This document shows, piece by piece, positions 34,620-45,382 of a DNA stretch of 64,000 bases (position 1 is its first letter; every line of letters starts with the position of its first letter). The notes beneath the pieces are model-generated. The model did no database searches. It was not told where the DNA came from and saw nothing but the letters and a program-made list of their open reading frames with translations. The stretch comes from Siphonodentalium dalli (Eukaryota; Mollusca; Scaphopoda; Gadilida; Siphonodentaliidae). The DNA lies in contig CP136063.1 in assembly GCA_032622095.1 (NCBI GenBank), forward strand, positions 270,499,426 to 270,563,425. Reading direction: 5' to 3'. The position numbers and the translations under genes were made by a program.

Positions 34620-35844
34620 GTTCTGTTTATCCACCGAACTTTATTTAAACGTACTTTATTGCAGTTTTTGTCCAAAAAATCATCGCAAAATCAACTTTCC
34701 GTATAAGGAATCAATGACCTACTTAGCGATGTTTTCTGTATAGTAGAGACTAATTAATTATGCAACAGTTTTGTATTCATGCGCACTCGTAAAACAAAAT
34801 AGTTCAATTTAGTATTGTGTCTGAACTCTTGATTTATTTGGTGGAATGTGTAGTATACAATTTCCAAATCTAGTTCCCATCAAACAATAACACAAAGCCG
34901 TATCGAATTATGATGGACTTGTGTTTTAAGACTAAACACACGAATCGCGGAAAGGCGGTCTTTTCGAACTTACGAAGAGAACGGTTGCACAGTTATGTGG
35001 AGTTATCATCAGAATACTTTGATATGAAGGCGTTAACTATACTTTTAAAATATGGGAACTCCTCAATTGCCCAGTCATTAAAATGAATTCCTTGTGCCGT
35101 AATTAGCTGTGTTGTTGGATAAATATGTGTAGTTAAGATATTGTCTCTGCCCATATCTTGCTTTTCATTTTCATTTTATATTTGTGATTGATTTGTATTA
35201 GAATTTCTCCAATATTATCATCTCCGGCTTTCGTTTTATCTATTCATGAAATGTCATAAGTTTCTAGAGTTCCCATTTGGTCATGATATCGATAGGCGAT
35301 GACTTTTATCCATGGTGATCAGCTTTTGGTGATTTGGTACTTTAAAACTGACCATCCTGACGTTTGGTTCATATAAATCTGACTTTAGATCTTCACACAG
35401 GGCGAAGGCTGCTTTTCCTGATGGGTTTTTAGTGTCTTTTTTCTATAATCCTCTTTGAAATGTGCAATTTCTCCAACAACATAGTCAATATCATTCTGTG
35501 GAATTTTGTTGAAAATAGACATTTTGCTTTAGTTGAGTTTATCAGTTTGTTGAATTGTCCGTTAAAAATTAACTGACCTATTTTCGTGCTCGAAAATTGT
35601 TCGAAGTATTTTCCAGTTCTTTACGTCAATCAAGTTCCATTTCCTCAAGTTGTGTTCATGTAGGCCACTTCTCCCTCCTTTTGAATTTGAATTTAAAGAT
35701 CCATCTGCAAATATTCCATTAATAAATCAATATTTTCACTAATGTTTTGCGAGAAAAATAAAAACAGCTGTTGCTAACCATTATGTGTTCCATAATCACA
35801 TATTGAATGAGCAGAACATTTCCAGTCATGACATTAAGAACATT

Positions 35845-36128
35845 GAGAATACTTTCAGAGTGGTGTTACGACATCGATAACTCGAGGTCATTTTTATCGG
35901 AATTTAATGAAGTTTGGTTATGAGATTTATTTGTATAATTTACCTCGTGAGCTATCTCATACTATTATTCGACTGAGATCTGCCAATCATAGACTAGGTC
36001 TTGAACCTAGTAGTTGTGGTAAGACAGGAAAATATAGTAATGAAGTAGTCTTACAAGATGTAGAATTGTTGTTATTACTAGTACGTTGTTGCACTTCTGG
36101 GCATTTGAATAATTATTGCCTTTTTTGA
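35845..36128 (+). pseudogene. LINE C-terminal fragment (copy B)
   Basis: Same fragment as in copy A but with fewer lesions. The frame from 35907 (MKFGYEIYLYNLPRELSHTI) stays open for 73 codons and includes RLRSANHRLGLE before diverging into non-homologous sequence (Leu-rich, then CCTSGHL). Upstream, the EWCYDIDNSRSF segment lies in another frame. It is 3'-truncated or joined to other DNA shortly after 36010, as the terminal zinc-finger-like motif is not recognisable. Confidence 0.5.
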
Positions 36129-36502
36129 GAATTGAAAACATGCGTCCACCCTGTACTTCTATTCCGCCGTCCACTACAGGTATTATTAATTTACACATGT
36201 ATTTTGTAAGTTTCCACCCCGTACTTATACACGTATTCCGCCTTGCGCTTATATTTAGAACACGAGGGTATGGTACGGTAAATAATATGGTACGGTAAAA
36301 ACTATGGTACCTGGTAACTTAAAATGACATACATGTACACATGTACTAGTACACGTAGGAGGAACTACCGGTATCCATATCAATACCATTCCCAGTGGAA
36401 ACCGAGAGTACAGTGAAATTGCTTCCAAGTTCTTCACAAAGCACACAAGAATAAACATTGGTGGAATAATTGTTAATTTAGTAACACAACATCAACCTTG
36501 TA

Positions 36503-36879
36503 TATATTTTGAAGACCTCTGTCTGTATGTCTGTCTGTATGTATGTATGTCATTTATACAAATCTACGATTCTCGTCCGATCGGGACGAAACTTGGTATG
36601 TGTGTGTAGTTTGACCAGGCGGTCGTCGTTGTCATATTGGCGAGCCCGTGCGGCGCCCGCTTCGCGCATGCCCAGACGAGATCTCGGAAACAGGTGGGGC
36701 TATCGACTTGAAATTTGGTATGTGAATGTATCTTGCCCCGGATACGAATTTTATCGGGTCGCCGAGCCCGTGCGACGCCATCTTCGCGCATGCGCAGACC
36801 AAATCTCGGAAACGGGTGGAGCTATCGACTTGAAATTTGGTTTTTGAATAGCCCGGACAACGTCGGGCTCATCGGCTAG
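36503..36879 (+). mobile_element. Helitron-type non-autonomous element (copy B) with two internal repeats
   Basis: Equivalent of the copy A element. The CTAG terminus is at 36876-36879, followed by T, with the same hairpin and the same TCTGTCTGTATG-type left part. Only two 120-bp internal units are present, so array length changed by two units after, or at, the segmental duplication. The 5' boundary is approximate. Confidence 0.65.
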
Positions 36880-37320
36880 TATGATATATTTACCTCTACA
36901 TGTACCGGCATGTTGAGAGACATAAAGCTCGAGATCGGAGACGAACCACAACAAAACCGATTGTATGCTAACACTGCTATTATGTAAACACCCGTACAGA
37001 CATGCAAGGCTCAAAATATTTTTTTTCTACTGACTGTCAAAATGACAGGCACCAAATGGATGGTGTTGGTCATTTCAAAATTGTGCCTGTCAAATTTTGA
37101 GATGTACTGAATGATACCGTATTTAAATTTCCAATCAACTTATTATTCGTCAATGAGTGAGCATCCAATCGCCACCCAGGAAAAACCCAAGTTATTTTTG
37201 TTTTTAAAAGTTTAAAAACGATCCCGTTAATTAATACATACAAATGCACTTCACAAACGAGATAATTGCATCAACTCGGAATTGATCTGAAATTAAAAAA
37301 GATCTATTGTTTTGCTTTCA

Positions 37321-37584
37321 ATGTCTGATTTGACCAGTAATGACTCCTTGTATGTCCCCAAGCAGATACAAAAATTTGCATTGGACATAATGTCCGACAG
37401 ATACAGAAGTGCACTGGATATAAGCTATTTTTCTTTGGAGAATGACCGTGATCGGCCACTTATTTTGAGCCTTGCACACATGCGTAATGACGCAAAGTTA
37501 AAGGCGCTGCTTTTTCTAACATGCAGTCCAACCAAGAATACAGTTATCATAAATAGAGAATATCCGCATAGTGTAGCTGAATAA
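37321..37584 (+). CDS. Unassigned 87-codon frame (copy B)
   Basis: Counterpart of the frame at 34243-34506 with three amino-acid differences over 87 codons. It is open in both copies, but the copies are young enough that this is expected by chance. Retained only as a candidate. Confidence 0.2.
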   Translation: MSDLTSNDSLYVPKQIQKFALDIMSDRYRSALDISYFSLENDRDRPLILSLAHMRNDAKLKALLFLTCSPTKNTVIINREYPHSVAE

Positions 37585-37697
37585 AGAATTTATTTTTGCG
37601 AGTATGTGGGCATCTATTTGGCGAGCCTCTAGGCGAGCCAAATAGATGCCCACATACGAGCAAAAATAAATTCTTTATTCAGCTACACTATGCGGAT
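37562..37697. repeat. 136-bp hairpin (copy B)
   Basis: Same palindrome as at 34484-34619, seen to be identical by eye within the arms, including both GA/GA internal mismatches, and therefore conserved between the duplicates. Flanks TAGAGAAT (left) and GTTCTGTTTATCC (right) are also shared. Confidence 0.85.
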
Positions 37698-38068
37698 GTT
37701 CTGTTTATCCACCGAACTTTATTTAAACGTACTTTATTGCAGTGTTTGTCCAACAAATCATCGCAAAATCAACTCTCCGTATAGGGAATCAATGACCTAC
37801 TTAGCGATGTTTTCTGTATAGTAGAGACTAATTAATTATGCAACAGTTTTGTATTCATGCGCACTCGTAAAACAAAATAGTTCAATTTAGTATTGTGTCT
37901 GAACTCTTGATTTATTTGGTGGAATGTGTAGTATACAATTTCCAAATCTAGTTCCCATCAAACAATAACACAAAACCGTATCGAATTATGATGGACTTGT
38001 GTTTTAAGACTAAACACATGAATCGGGGAAAGGCAGTCTTTTCGAACTTACGAAGAGTACGGTTGCAC

Positions 38069-38341
38069 TCGGTGCAATAAGTACATTGCCATCTATTTCG
38101 AGATAGGGGCGCATGCAATATTGGTGACTAATTTCACTAAAGATACCACGTCAACGAGATTCTAGTGATTATAATTTTAATCTCATGAAATAATAATATC
38201 GCCATATGTTATTGATTAATCGTCCGATTTAGTAATTAATCACAATTAAAACAGTAAACTCCAACAATAAAGTCAACTTCCCTCCAAGGATATGGCCTCG
38301 TCCAGAGTTAGGAATGTTCATCATGAAACCATAACAAAGTT
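38069..38341. other. Spacer between duplication and recombinase pseudogene
   Basis: AT-rich with two short hairpins, TTGCACTCGGTGCAA (38064-38078) and CTATTTCGAGATAG (about 38093). No gene seen. Confidence 0.4.
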
Positions 38342-38968
38342 TCAGTTCGGATTTTGAGGATTAATATACATGTTTTGTATGGTAATGGTGTTAGCATGGA
38401 ATATGCTTTGAAGCATCGATTGCACGTTCTGCGGCATAGACAGGTTTGTACTTGAATTATTAGTGTTTATGGACATCGAATTGAGAACTGAATTTGATGA
38501 TGCCGATTTTCGAGGGTCAATGGAAGTGTCATTGTTTTCAGCCTCCGGTAAACACACAGCAGTGCTTGGTGTTGACGTATTTGCATCACATGTTTTATCT
38601 GACTGGATAGATGATGTGGAATTGCTCAGTATCAGCGAGCAATGTTCTTTCTGTTGATCTGATATATATGAGTAATTGTTAATTGATGCCAGATTTTTGT
38701 GGCCACTGATGTGAGCTATATCTGTAGGTGCCACGTTATTTTTCCGCAGTTTTGACACCAAAAATTTCCGGGCACTGGTGTTGGTTAATATTTTTCCGTT
38801 ATCAATGTTTGCATTAAGTGTCATCCTGTCCATAATTTCTGATAATTTGCGTTCACCAACACGTTGCTTTTTGTACCACATGTCTTTAGGTTTTGTGACG
38901 GGAACTGTTCTTGTCGCAATATAAAATGGGTCACTATCATTCTTATAATCAGCTGGCCTCTTTGATGC

Positions 38969-39019
<51 letters not shown>

Positions 39020-40050
39020 GATTTCGACCATTTTCTATTCCTGTGGAATACATTCGGGGAGATGATTCACGAACATTTCTTATGTCGGCCCCAGTTCTCA
39101 TTTTTGTTTGTCTTTCATTGATTGTCATGTACTCCTTTCCATTCGAATATTTGTGTAGTGTCACATCACCCCAGCACAAATTGTAATGTTCTTTTACGAC
39201 ACGCAAACCAAAATGAATGCTATGGTTGAACCAAAGGGTGTGCAAAATACTTTCTGGTGTGCTAGATCCTAGTTGTCCAATCTCATACAAGTTTGTGATT
39301 TCGTGGTCAGATATGGGATCTGACCTATTCGGCTTGTTTCCTTTCCCAATCATCTTTAGTTGTTTCTGTTTTGCATCTAGAGTTCTTCTCGTTGTTATGA
39401 GGCAGTTGTCGTTTGATCCAATAATAGTTGTGCCATACTTATGGCGCCAGAGATGACGATCAACACTGGATATTATCCCCCGAAGCGAGGACGGTTCGTA
39501 CTCCTCGCCATCTCTTCTTCTAACTGATAAGAGGAACGTTGATAGAAGATTAAGGTCCTCGGGTGGAATTTCGTGCAGTTCTCTTCTTTCGCCTTTTTGA
39601 TTGCAAAATTATACAACAATTTTCAAATCATACGTAGATTTTTTCGCAGTGTTTTTATTTTCTTGTTCATTAATAAATCTATGTACATTGTCATCATCGA
39701 TTTCAAGAAAATTCCGCACGGGTCCTTGATTTGTTGTCGTCATTACAGAATCAGATTCAGATGCATCAATGCCATCATCATCACATTCAGTGGTACTATT
39801 CATTCTGCGATTACTCGGTATAATGGGAGTGGTCATACTGCTCGTACTAGAGGTAAGGATAGCATTGTCCAATGGTAATGTTGTTAATTCTGAATCGGAA
39901 TTCAATTGTTCATTAACGAAAAATGGTTTTATCTGGCTTTATATCTTCTTCTTCCTCGTCATATGGGACAGCAAACATTTCTTCCAAATCACCAAATTGC
40001 TCCATATTAATAAATTCATCAGAAATATCACTGCTCAAATTAAAAGACAT
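38342..40050 (-). pseudogene. Crypton-type tyrosine recombinase (DUF3504-like) pseudogene
   Basis: Read on the minus strand from ATG at 40050 (MSFNLSSDISDEF) through an acidic N-terminus. It continues with QKGERRELHEIPPEDLNLL and DGEEYEPSSLRGIISSVDRH, then GKGNKPNRSD, LWFNHSIHFGLRVVKEH, WGDVTLH and ERQTKMRTGADIR. The catalytic region is SARKFLVSKL...HISGHKNLASINNYSYIS. The Arg of SARK, the His of SGHK and the Tyr of NNYSY fit the recombinase triad; the usual His two residues before SAR is Thr here. This architecture matches the DUF3504 recombinase domain of Crypton elements and Crypton-derived genes such as KIAA1958. Lesions: a one-base frameshift near 39910, an in-frame TAA near 39609, and a (TA)n tract at 38977-39017 that puts the two halves out of frame. 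The C-terminal tail is Asn/Ser-rich. Confidence 0.8.
38977..39017. repeat. (TA)n microsatellite inside the recombinase
   Basis: 41 bases of uninterrupted TA lie in the recombinase pseudogene at the place where the protein reads ...GRNP-(IY)n-KLFASKRP. Because 41 is not a multiple of three relative to the family spacing, the upstream and downstream parts of the domain are in different frames. It reads as an Ile-Tyr run on the coding strand. Confidence 0.9.
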
Positions 40051-40054
40051 TTTC

Positions 40055-40732
40055 GTAGACTTTGGCAGATTAGCAATCACTGCAGTATAGTGTACTGTAG
40101 CAGACGTACTTTGTACTGAAATTGCATTCACTTCAGACTTCACTCTCATAAAAATAAAATATAATAGGTTCAAAAAGTCAAGTATTTGCCTGCAATGAAA
40201 CCGACGAGTGATTTAATTAACGTTCATTATCACTCGAACCTCGTATAATTGTTTTTAGATTTTTTTGTTTATTTTTCTCGGGATGATTTTTGATCCGCGA
40301 AAATCGGCGATTTGTTATTTTGAGTTCGAAGAACAAGCTATTTTGCGATCTCAAAATTTTATAATTTATTGGAATTAAATAAGTGTGGGACTTAATTTAA
40401 TTTGTCATGTATGAGTGGTCATATCGTCTGCATAAAATATGAGATTTATTGGGGATGCAATGACATTTTATTCTCAGTAAACTGTTCATTTTATCGGGTT
40501 TCTAATGACGCTCTGTAGTTACTGAAGCGAAAGCATTGGTCAGTTAAATAACGTCAGAGCGAATTGTCGGAGGTCAACTCCCCAAAGTTCCGTGACCTTT
40601 CTCATTTGCATCATTTTCAGTTTATCTGTCTAGTGGAGATTGCTTTATGTATGCTTGTATGCTTTAATTGTTAACGCTGCAAATTAATGCAGAACATGGA
40701 TATGTACATATATACAATGGGGTCACTTACAT
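40055..40732. other. Spacer upstream of the recombinase pseudogene
   Basis: Contains the possible 5' leader of the recombinase (an open frame extends to 40173 without a convincing start) and otherwise AT-rich DNA without recognised features. Confidence 0.4.
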
Positions 40733-40915
40733 CGTCATCATCATCACCATCGTCAACATCCTCCTCAATATCATCATCATCATTATTCATCTGCATCATC
40801 ATCATCATCATCATCATCATCGTCATCATCATCAACACCATCATCATCAACACCATCGTCATCACCATCATCATCATCATCATAATCGTCATCATCAACA
40901 CCATCGTCATCATCC
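40733..40915. repeat. (ATC)n/(GAT)n trinucleotide microsatellite
   Basis: About 180 bases of ATC/ACC/GTC triplets give poly-His, poly-Ser/Ile and poly-Met/Asp frames on both strands. The interruptions (CACCATCGTC, AACACCATC) are themselves repeated. No gene is implied. Confidence 0.9.
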
Positions 40916-42239
40916 TAGTAGACGGATACAGGCTTGTTGTAACTGACAGGCGTTATACGTATAGTAGAGAGGGTGGGAGGTGGATAAAAACAAATACATG
41001 TACATTCCAGCCATTGTAGCGTTATTTTAACTTGAATTTGCCCATGCAAACCATTATATGTTTCTTCACAGCACTACTGTTAGAATAATCATGTCGACTG
41101 TCCGTACTTACATGCAAATTTCATGATTCCAATCGATAAAGAATATTTTACTTTCCATGCATTGAAACAAAATGACATCAACGTCGAAATAATGACGTTG
41201 CAAAAATGACCTTGCACATCGACACGTGATCGCTACATACTCCACGTTACTCTGTATTTGAGTAGTTATTAATTAATTGTACTCTTTTATTGTGTAATTA
41301 GTTGTCGCGCGCCATATGTCTTATGGCATTTCTACACAAATGGATGTTCAGATACCATCTCTACACAAGTATTGTGTACCCGTTTCTATTATTTATATTT
41401 CTCCGTGTAGACACGCCCTTATTCGAGATTATTTACAGCTCCACCATTTGACTGATTGATTTGACAATTCGAAACCACTATGGAGAAAAACGGATTCGTC
41501 ATCTCAAGTTTAGACTCGATAAAGATGGTTTAGTTGCCGGTTTAAGCTTATACAACGCAAAAACAATATCGAAATTGACACAAACTAATTCCCACACGCT
41601 TTATATGTGTGACTACTTCTCAAATTTCCAATCAAAATATGACCGCTGTCGTAATTATTGATTTTCGCAATCAATAAAACGAGGCGGTTCACAATAGGAA
41701 AGTATGTTTATCTAGACGATACAGAGACACTACTGCTAAACCAGGTTTAAACGATAGATGACGAATGCGTCACTTAGACCTGTGGTCTCGGGTATAAATC
41801 ACGGATTTTGCTGACTCACGGCGGTTTAAACCTAGAGGTATACGTAGAGCAGGTTTAAACCTGAGATGACGAATCCGGCCAATGTGTTTAGATTCAAAAT
41901 GAGGCGATTCTAATCAGATTACGCGGGAAAAATTACACAGAGGAGTAGTAGAGTAGGGACTGTGCCTCCCCATTCTACCACTACAAGGGTCGATGCATGA
42001 CCATGACCTTTACACGGTCCAATTATAATATGATCGTACGTGACACCCAGTTGATAATGAAATGTTGATATGATGGAATCAACGATGAATTTGCAATTTC
42101 CTTTAATGAAGAAAACAATGATGAAATTGGTTTACATGTAAATGTGAATTGACTGAAATGTATTTATGACACTGTAGCTCAATTTGGAATGGGAATAATT
42201 TCACGTGTTACAGTCAATGGAGCGATTAGGAATGTAGAA
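40916..42239. other. Unassigned spacer
   Basis: No gene recognised. The word AGGTTTAAAC occurs several times between 41740 and 41860, twice inside ACGAAT/GATGACGAAT contexts, suggesting a small diverged repeat. A 66-codon frame at 41461-41661 is unassigned. Confidence 0.4.
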
Positions 42240-42860
42240 AGTTGAAAGGCCTAGTTATGCAAAGATTAAAATCCAAGATGGCCACGACAGCCATGTGTTT
42301 TTGCCAAATGAACCAAAAAGACTCCTTCCCATTTACATGTCATTGATAACATCCATTACAAATTTCATGATGATCCGACAAAAGATACGACCTGTAGCCT
42401 GTGTCAAAGGATTTAGTCATCTAAAGAGTCAAATACAAGATGGCTCGTTTCCCATCTGCATGTCAATTTTAACATCCATGACAATTTTAATGAAGATCCG
42501 ACAAAAGATACGACCTGTAGCCCGTGCTAATGGATTGAATTATGAAATCCAAGATGACCGCTGGCGGCCATGTTTTTGGTCAAACGACCCCAAAATGTCT
42601 AATTCCGATCTACATGTCAATGTCAATAGCCATGACAAATTTCATATTTATCTGACCAAAGGTACGATCTGTAGCCTGTGCCAAAGGATTTAGTCATTGC
42701 AAAGAGTAAAACCCAAGATGGCTGTTGGCGGCCATGTTTTTGGCCGAATGACCCCAAAGGGACTCGTTCCCATCTAAATGTCATTGTTAACACCCATGAC
42801 AAATTTCATGAAGATCCAACCAAAGCTATGACCTGTAGCTCGTGCCAGGGAACGTAAACA
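42240..42860 (+). repeat. Tandem repeat with GGCGGCCATG word, ~165-bp period, first array
   Basis: About four diverged units carry AAAATCCAAGATGGC, GGCGGCCATGTTTTTGG, CCCATCTACATGTCA, ATGACAAATTTCATGAAGAT, CCGACCAAAG and ACGACCTGTAGCCCG, then GCCAAAGGATTTAGTCATG. The same repeat forms a second array at 49940-51035. It is non-coding; the 132-codon frame here is an artefact of the array. Confidence 0.85.
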
Positions 42861-44240
42861 AAGGGAAGGTTGACTTACTTCACGACGCTATGAAATCCGA
42901 CTGGAGCCGGGCCGCCATGTTTCTGGTGGGATCGTGGAATATAACGTCATAGCGTTACTGCATTTCCCCCATTGATAATAAGCGGTGTACCGCTTCCTTG
43001 CTATACGTTTTGGGTGATTATCCAATGTAGGCATAAACAATGTGACTTGTATTATTGTAATAAAGTATCAAAACCATCCATGTTATCTGGATATGACAGG
43101 TGTGGCATTTGCTGTGTTTGGGTATATACACATATTCCCACACTTACATATACCTTACACTTACATATATGTATGCACGATTACGCGGTGGCCGATATGG
43201 CTGCGATCGACTTGTGTGTGGTTATACATGTACGTGGGCTATATATACATGTTGAGTCAACTTGGGTGCGTGGTTTTAATGAAACATATATACATGTAGT
43301 ACATATAAATAACGAACATATTCACAGTATGCTAGCTTCACAGCTTGTATCATTAGTATCTACACGGATGAATTCGTCAAATAAGATGATACATGTACAC
43401 GATTTATTTGGTCTAAGGCACTGATGCTAAATACTGTAAGATAATAAACTGTTCAGCATATATAAATGTAGGCATATATAGGTCAAATATAAGACACAAG
43501 CAGGTGATACAATATAAGTATAGGCCCTACAGTTATTCCCACTGTGCATATGGTCGTGGTGCCTGAAACTTCATGTTTGTTGTAGTTTATAGCCTAAAAT
43601 ATAGGGCATATCAGTACTCATACCGGTATATAATCCATTTAGGCAGAAATGAAGTTCCGTTATATATTAACTTCTGACAAAGTGGTGTCCATAATTCCAA
43701 CATATACCACAGTTGTCTGGGAATGATATTATGATATATTACATATATTACATGTCATTACATCACACATATATATACAAACACCAGATAATAGTATGGT
43801 ACCAACTACTACCACGGGGTGGAATAATTCCCCAAATTGAATAAAAGTACAGATCTAAATAATAGTGTGGGCTGGACGGATTCTGTTCATGCTTTCCACA
43901 ATCCACATGCAGAGTCATAATCAGACAAGACTGACAAGTGATTTGGCCAAGTTTTGACAGAAACTTGTACACTACCATTATGAGTCCCATACACTTGGTC
44001 CTGAGATCTTGCAGCTGAGGCTGGTGAGTAAAATTAAATAAACATAGTACACACCCAAAGGATCATAGTTAATACAGGGTGGATGTTTTGCTGAAAATTA
44101 ATGGACATATGTACAGCCTATTTATGATATTCCTTTTATCTCGAGAGCATGTAATTTGACATTTGATCAAGAAATTCTAGTTCCAAAATATTTTGCATGG
44201 AAATAAATTACATTGGAATCAATTGTTGAATTTGATTTGT
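42861..44240. other. Unassigned spacer
   Basis: Mostly TATA-rich DNA with ACATGTA words. The 150-codon frame at 42972-43424 is Cys/His/Tyr-rich, has no recognisable domain, and shares its DNA with another open frame. Not called. A CAAATTGAATAAAAGTACAG / AATAATAGTGTGGGC block near 43836-43875 is similar to CAAATAAAAGTGCAGGCCC near 45816. Confidence 0.4.
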
Positions 44241-44244
44241 GAAC

Positions 44245-44398
44245 AGAACCTGGTGTGAAATGTTACAATGAGAGTTACGAGCCGTTTCACCCTTTCAATA
44301 TACAAACCGTTAATAGCACCATGCATACATGATAACATGGCATCAGTAACTCGAAGACGAGTATGACTCGCCACAAAATAGCACTTCAACCAGGCTCT
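44245..44398. mobile_element. 154-bp MITE-like repeat, copy 1
   Basis: The block begins AGAACCTGGTGTGAAAT and ends ACCAGGCTCT, so its ends are 10-bp imperfect inverted repeats (AGAACCTGGT against AGAGCCTGGT). A second copy in the same orientation lies at 61176-61331. Internal words shared by both are TACGAGC, AATACAAACC-like, GCATCAGTA and GACGAGTATGA. Too short for coding. Confidence 0.65.
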
Positions 44399-44440
44399 GC
44401 CCATAATTAAATTTGTGATTCCAAAACAATTTACTATGAC

Positions 44441-44516
44441 TAGGCCTAAAAAAAAATACATTTATTTCCGCTAACGAGCTGAAAAAAAATTAGGGTAGGT
44501 AGGTAGGCTTAACCGT
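44441..44516. repeat. Dispersed repeat with TTAGGGTAGG, copy 1
   Basis: The pattern is AGGCCTAAAAAA, a TTTCCGCTAACG word, then GAAAAAAAATTAGGGTAGGT. Related copies are at 45289-45382 and, on the other strand, 49087-49197 and 49492-49562. Probably one family of short transposable elements. Confidence 0.55.
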
Positions 44517-45288
44517 TTTTTTTTTGTTAACTTTATTTTTTCAGTATGTTTAAAAATATCTGTATAATACTTGTCAATAACCCAAACTATGCACTTCTTA
44601 GCCCCAATCAGGTTAACCCAGATGACTGACAGGGGAACTAGAAACTCCAATTCAGTCTTACATATGCTTTAATATTTACATATATAATAGTCTATATACT
44701 AATATAGTCTTTGATAATCCTAATATTTCCCATATGGTCTGGCGACCACTGGGGTCAGTCGGGGACACCTGATTTTGGGCAATGATATGCCGAAGGCATA
44801 TACTGAAGGCCTGAGTGGAGGAAGGTTTGGGAGGGGTGACCCCCTGCTGATGGTGGGGCTGATGTGGGGGCTCTCCCACTGGAAATGTTTTGAAAATCCA
44901 TTGCATTTAGAGCTAATCTTGGGCACTTTGAGTCAGTATTTTGAATATTACTGAGAGGTCAATTTGATCAAGTTTCTCAAGCATAACTTTGGAAATTTGT
45001 ATATATGTATGGATTGGAAATGCTTATAGCTGTAAGTCATTGTCAGATATCTTTTGGTTCAATGGATTATGCTTATCCTGCTTGAAATGAGACTTACTAT
45101 TATCACTCTAATTCATATAATTGGCTATTTTATAAAATTCAAGTAAGACACATACATAATATACTACATGTAGTACAGAAACAATGTCTATTAAGTTAGT
45201 AATTACTATATATAGTACTAATCTCTATGTTAATTTTTCATTTGGTATTATGAGATCCCACCTGATAACCAGGTTGATTCGATCAAAT

Positions 45289-45382
45289 TGTTAAGGCCAA
45301 ACAAAAAAAGATTGTATGTTTCCGATAACGGAGTGAAAAAATTAGGGTACTAAGGTTGGTAGGGAAATAAAATGTTTTTTTT
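45289..45382. repeat. Dispersed repeat with TTAGGGTA, copy 2
   Basis: AAGGCCAAACAAAAAAAGAT, then TATGTTTCCGATAACGGAGT and AAAAATTAGGGTACTAAGG. Same orientation as copy 1. Ends not defined. Confidence 0.55.

Larger units (their letters stand above)
31664..34990 (+). repeat. Tandem segmental duplication, copy A (3327 bp)
   Basis: Copy A begins inside LINE ORF1 and ends at the junction with copy B at 34990/34991. It contains the first 54 codons of LINE ORF1 (minus), a LINE C-terminal fragment (+), a Helitron-type element with four 120-bp internal units and a 136-bp hairpin. Copies differ by roughly 2 substitutions per 100 bases in the stretches I compared, plus about 250 bp of length difference. 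GTTGCAC is present at the left edge of A (31657-31663), at the A/B junction (34984-34990) and at the right edge of B (38062-38068). Confidence 0.9.
34991..38068 (+). repeat. Tandem segmental duplication, copy B (3078 bp)
   Basis: Copy B is co-linear with A from CACAGT...GTGGAGTTATC to the GAACTTACGAAGAG...GGTTGCAC edge. The main structural difference is a Helitron-type element with two internal 120-bp units instead of four. In B the LINE C-terminal frame at 35907-36128 is open. In A the same frame carries a TGA (B has CGA, about 35971) and a one-base deletion (GAACTAG versus GAACCTAG). On that evidence B looks closer to the ancestral state there. Confidence 0.9.

Noticed and set aside
40668-41019. 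Poly-His, poly-Met and poly-Ser frames
   Set aside because: Trinucleotide microsatellite, open in several phases on both strands.
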